From Acanthacorydalis orientalis (taxonomy: Eukaryota; Arthropoda; Insecta; Megaloptera; Corydalidae), in the NCBI GenBank assembly GCA_034766995.1, contig CM068317.1:35320749-35384748 (forward strand): a stretch of DNA of 64,000 bases, read 5' to 3'. The notes under the pieces were generated by a model, which did no database searches, was not told the origin of the DNA, and saw nothing but the letters and a program-made list of their open reading frames with translations. This document shows, piece by piece, positions 63,529-64,000 of this stretch; the stretch's first letter is position 1, and each line of letters begins with the position of its first letter. The translations under genes and the position numbers were made by a program.

Positions 63529-64000
63529 TTTAATTATTTATTTGTTACTTGGTGCTGGATTTGAATAAATCTCTATTGATTTTATTACACAATTTTAATT
63601 TTTTTCTTTTAATTAATTCGTAACTTATTTTTAACATATTATATTGAAAATAAGATATAAGTGCTGTCTTCACTAATAAGATTTTATTTAACATTTATTT
63701 GTAAATAATATATTAACCAGTTACTTATAATAAAAAAACGTACATAATTTATGTATTTAATTAATGTACTATCACCTCAATTAAAAGGAATGTATGTCAT
63801 CTATTAGTTATTTAGAATATCAAGTCACATTTAATAAAAAATAAATGTTAACAAACATATTTCTTTGTTTCCTATACAATGTCTTCGATCTAGATTATTT
63901 TGGTATCCAGAGAAAGTAATGACTAGAATTTCTCTTGCAAAATATTGTTATTACATATGGGATGCATCATTACACATACGTACTGTGTGTGTATGTATAT

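Larger units (their letters stand above)
61178..64000. other. Upstream flank or 5'-UTR intron of the complete FAR
   Basis: No protein-coding pattern. 62320-63190 is less A+T-rich than its surroundings and may contain the promoter and the non-coding first exon expected from the acceptor-like TTGACAG before the ATG. Several weak donors exist and none can be preferred. Confidence 0.55.

Overview
This is a eukaryotic, almost certainly insect, nuclear window. It is very A+T rich, full of (TA)n microsatellites, and contains spliced genes with GT..AG introns. The protein families, base composition and mariner relics fit a hymenopteran, most likely a bee (bumblebee or stingless bee); that assignment is inference.

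Genes. The only complete gene I can support is a minus-strand alcohol-forming fatty acyl-CoA reductase (FAR). I rebuilt it as nine coding exons between 61175 (ATG) and 46884 (TAA). The exons join in frame at consensus splice sites to give 504 residues: NADPH-binding Rossmann domain, Tyr-x3-Lys active site, FAR_C domain and a C-terminal membrane helix. A second FAR on the same strand begins at 719. Only its first coding exon (588..719, 44 residues) is present; it ends at a good donor and the rest lies beyond position 1. The window is therefore part of a head-to-tail FAR array with about 46 kb between the two coding sequences.

Layout. 1..587 is the first intron of the left FAR. 720..46883 has no recognisable protein gene apart from decayed transposons. 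These are a mariner relic (about 21420..22480), three copies of a mariner-derived deletion element (22806..23327, 24612..25135, 33062..33461), a second mariner of another lineage (about 37451..38756), two fold-back elements (about 2009..2125 and 32593..32732), a dispersed A/B repeat (32729..32911, 33575..33777, 37057..37450), and a GGGGGC-hairpin repeat attached to (TA)n tracts (39236..39705). 46884..61177 is the intact FAR gene; its introns hold a CAGTGGC-type terminal-inverted-repeat element, a small Helitron-like element and a 0.6 kb element with 17-bp inverted ends. 61178..64000 is the upstream flank, with a piggyBac-type TTAA element and another inverted-repeat element.

How it works together. 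Each FAR should reduce a fatty acyl-CoA to a fatty alcohol using two NADPH, feeding wax, cuticular lipid or pheromone synthesis. Duplicated FARs embedded in transposon debris resemble the FAR expansion known from bumblebees. I found no tRNA, rRNA, CRISPR or bacterial-type feature, and no clearly new biological system. Most six-frame open reading frames here are translations of (TA)n or of transposon relics.
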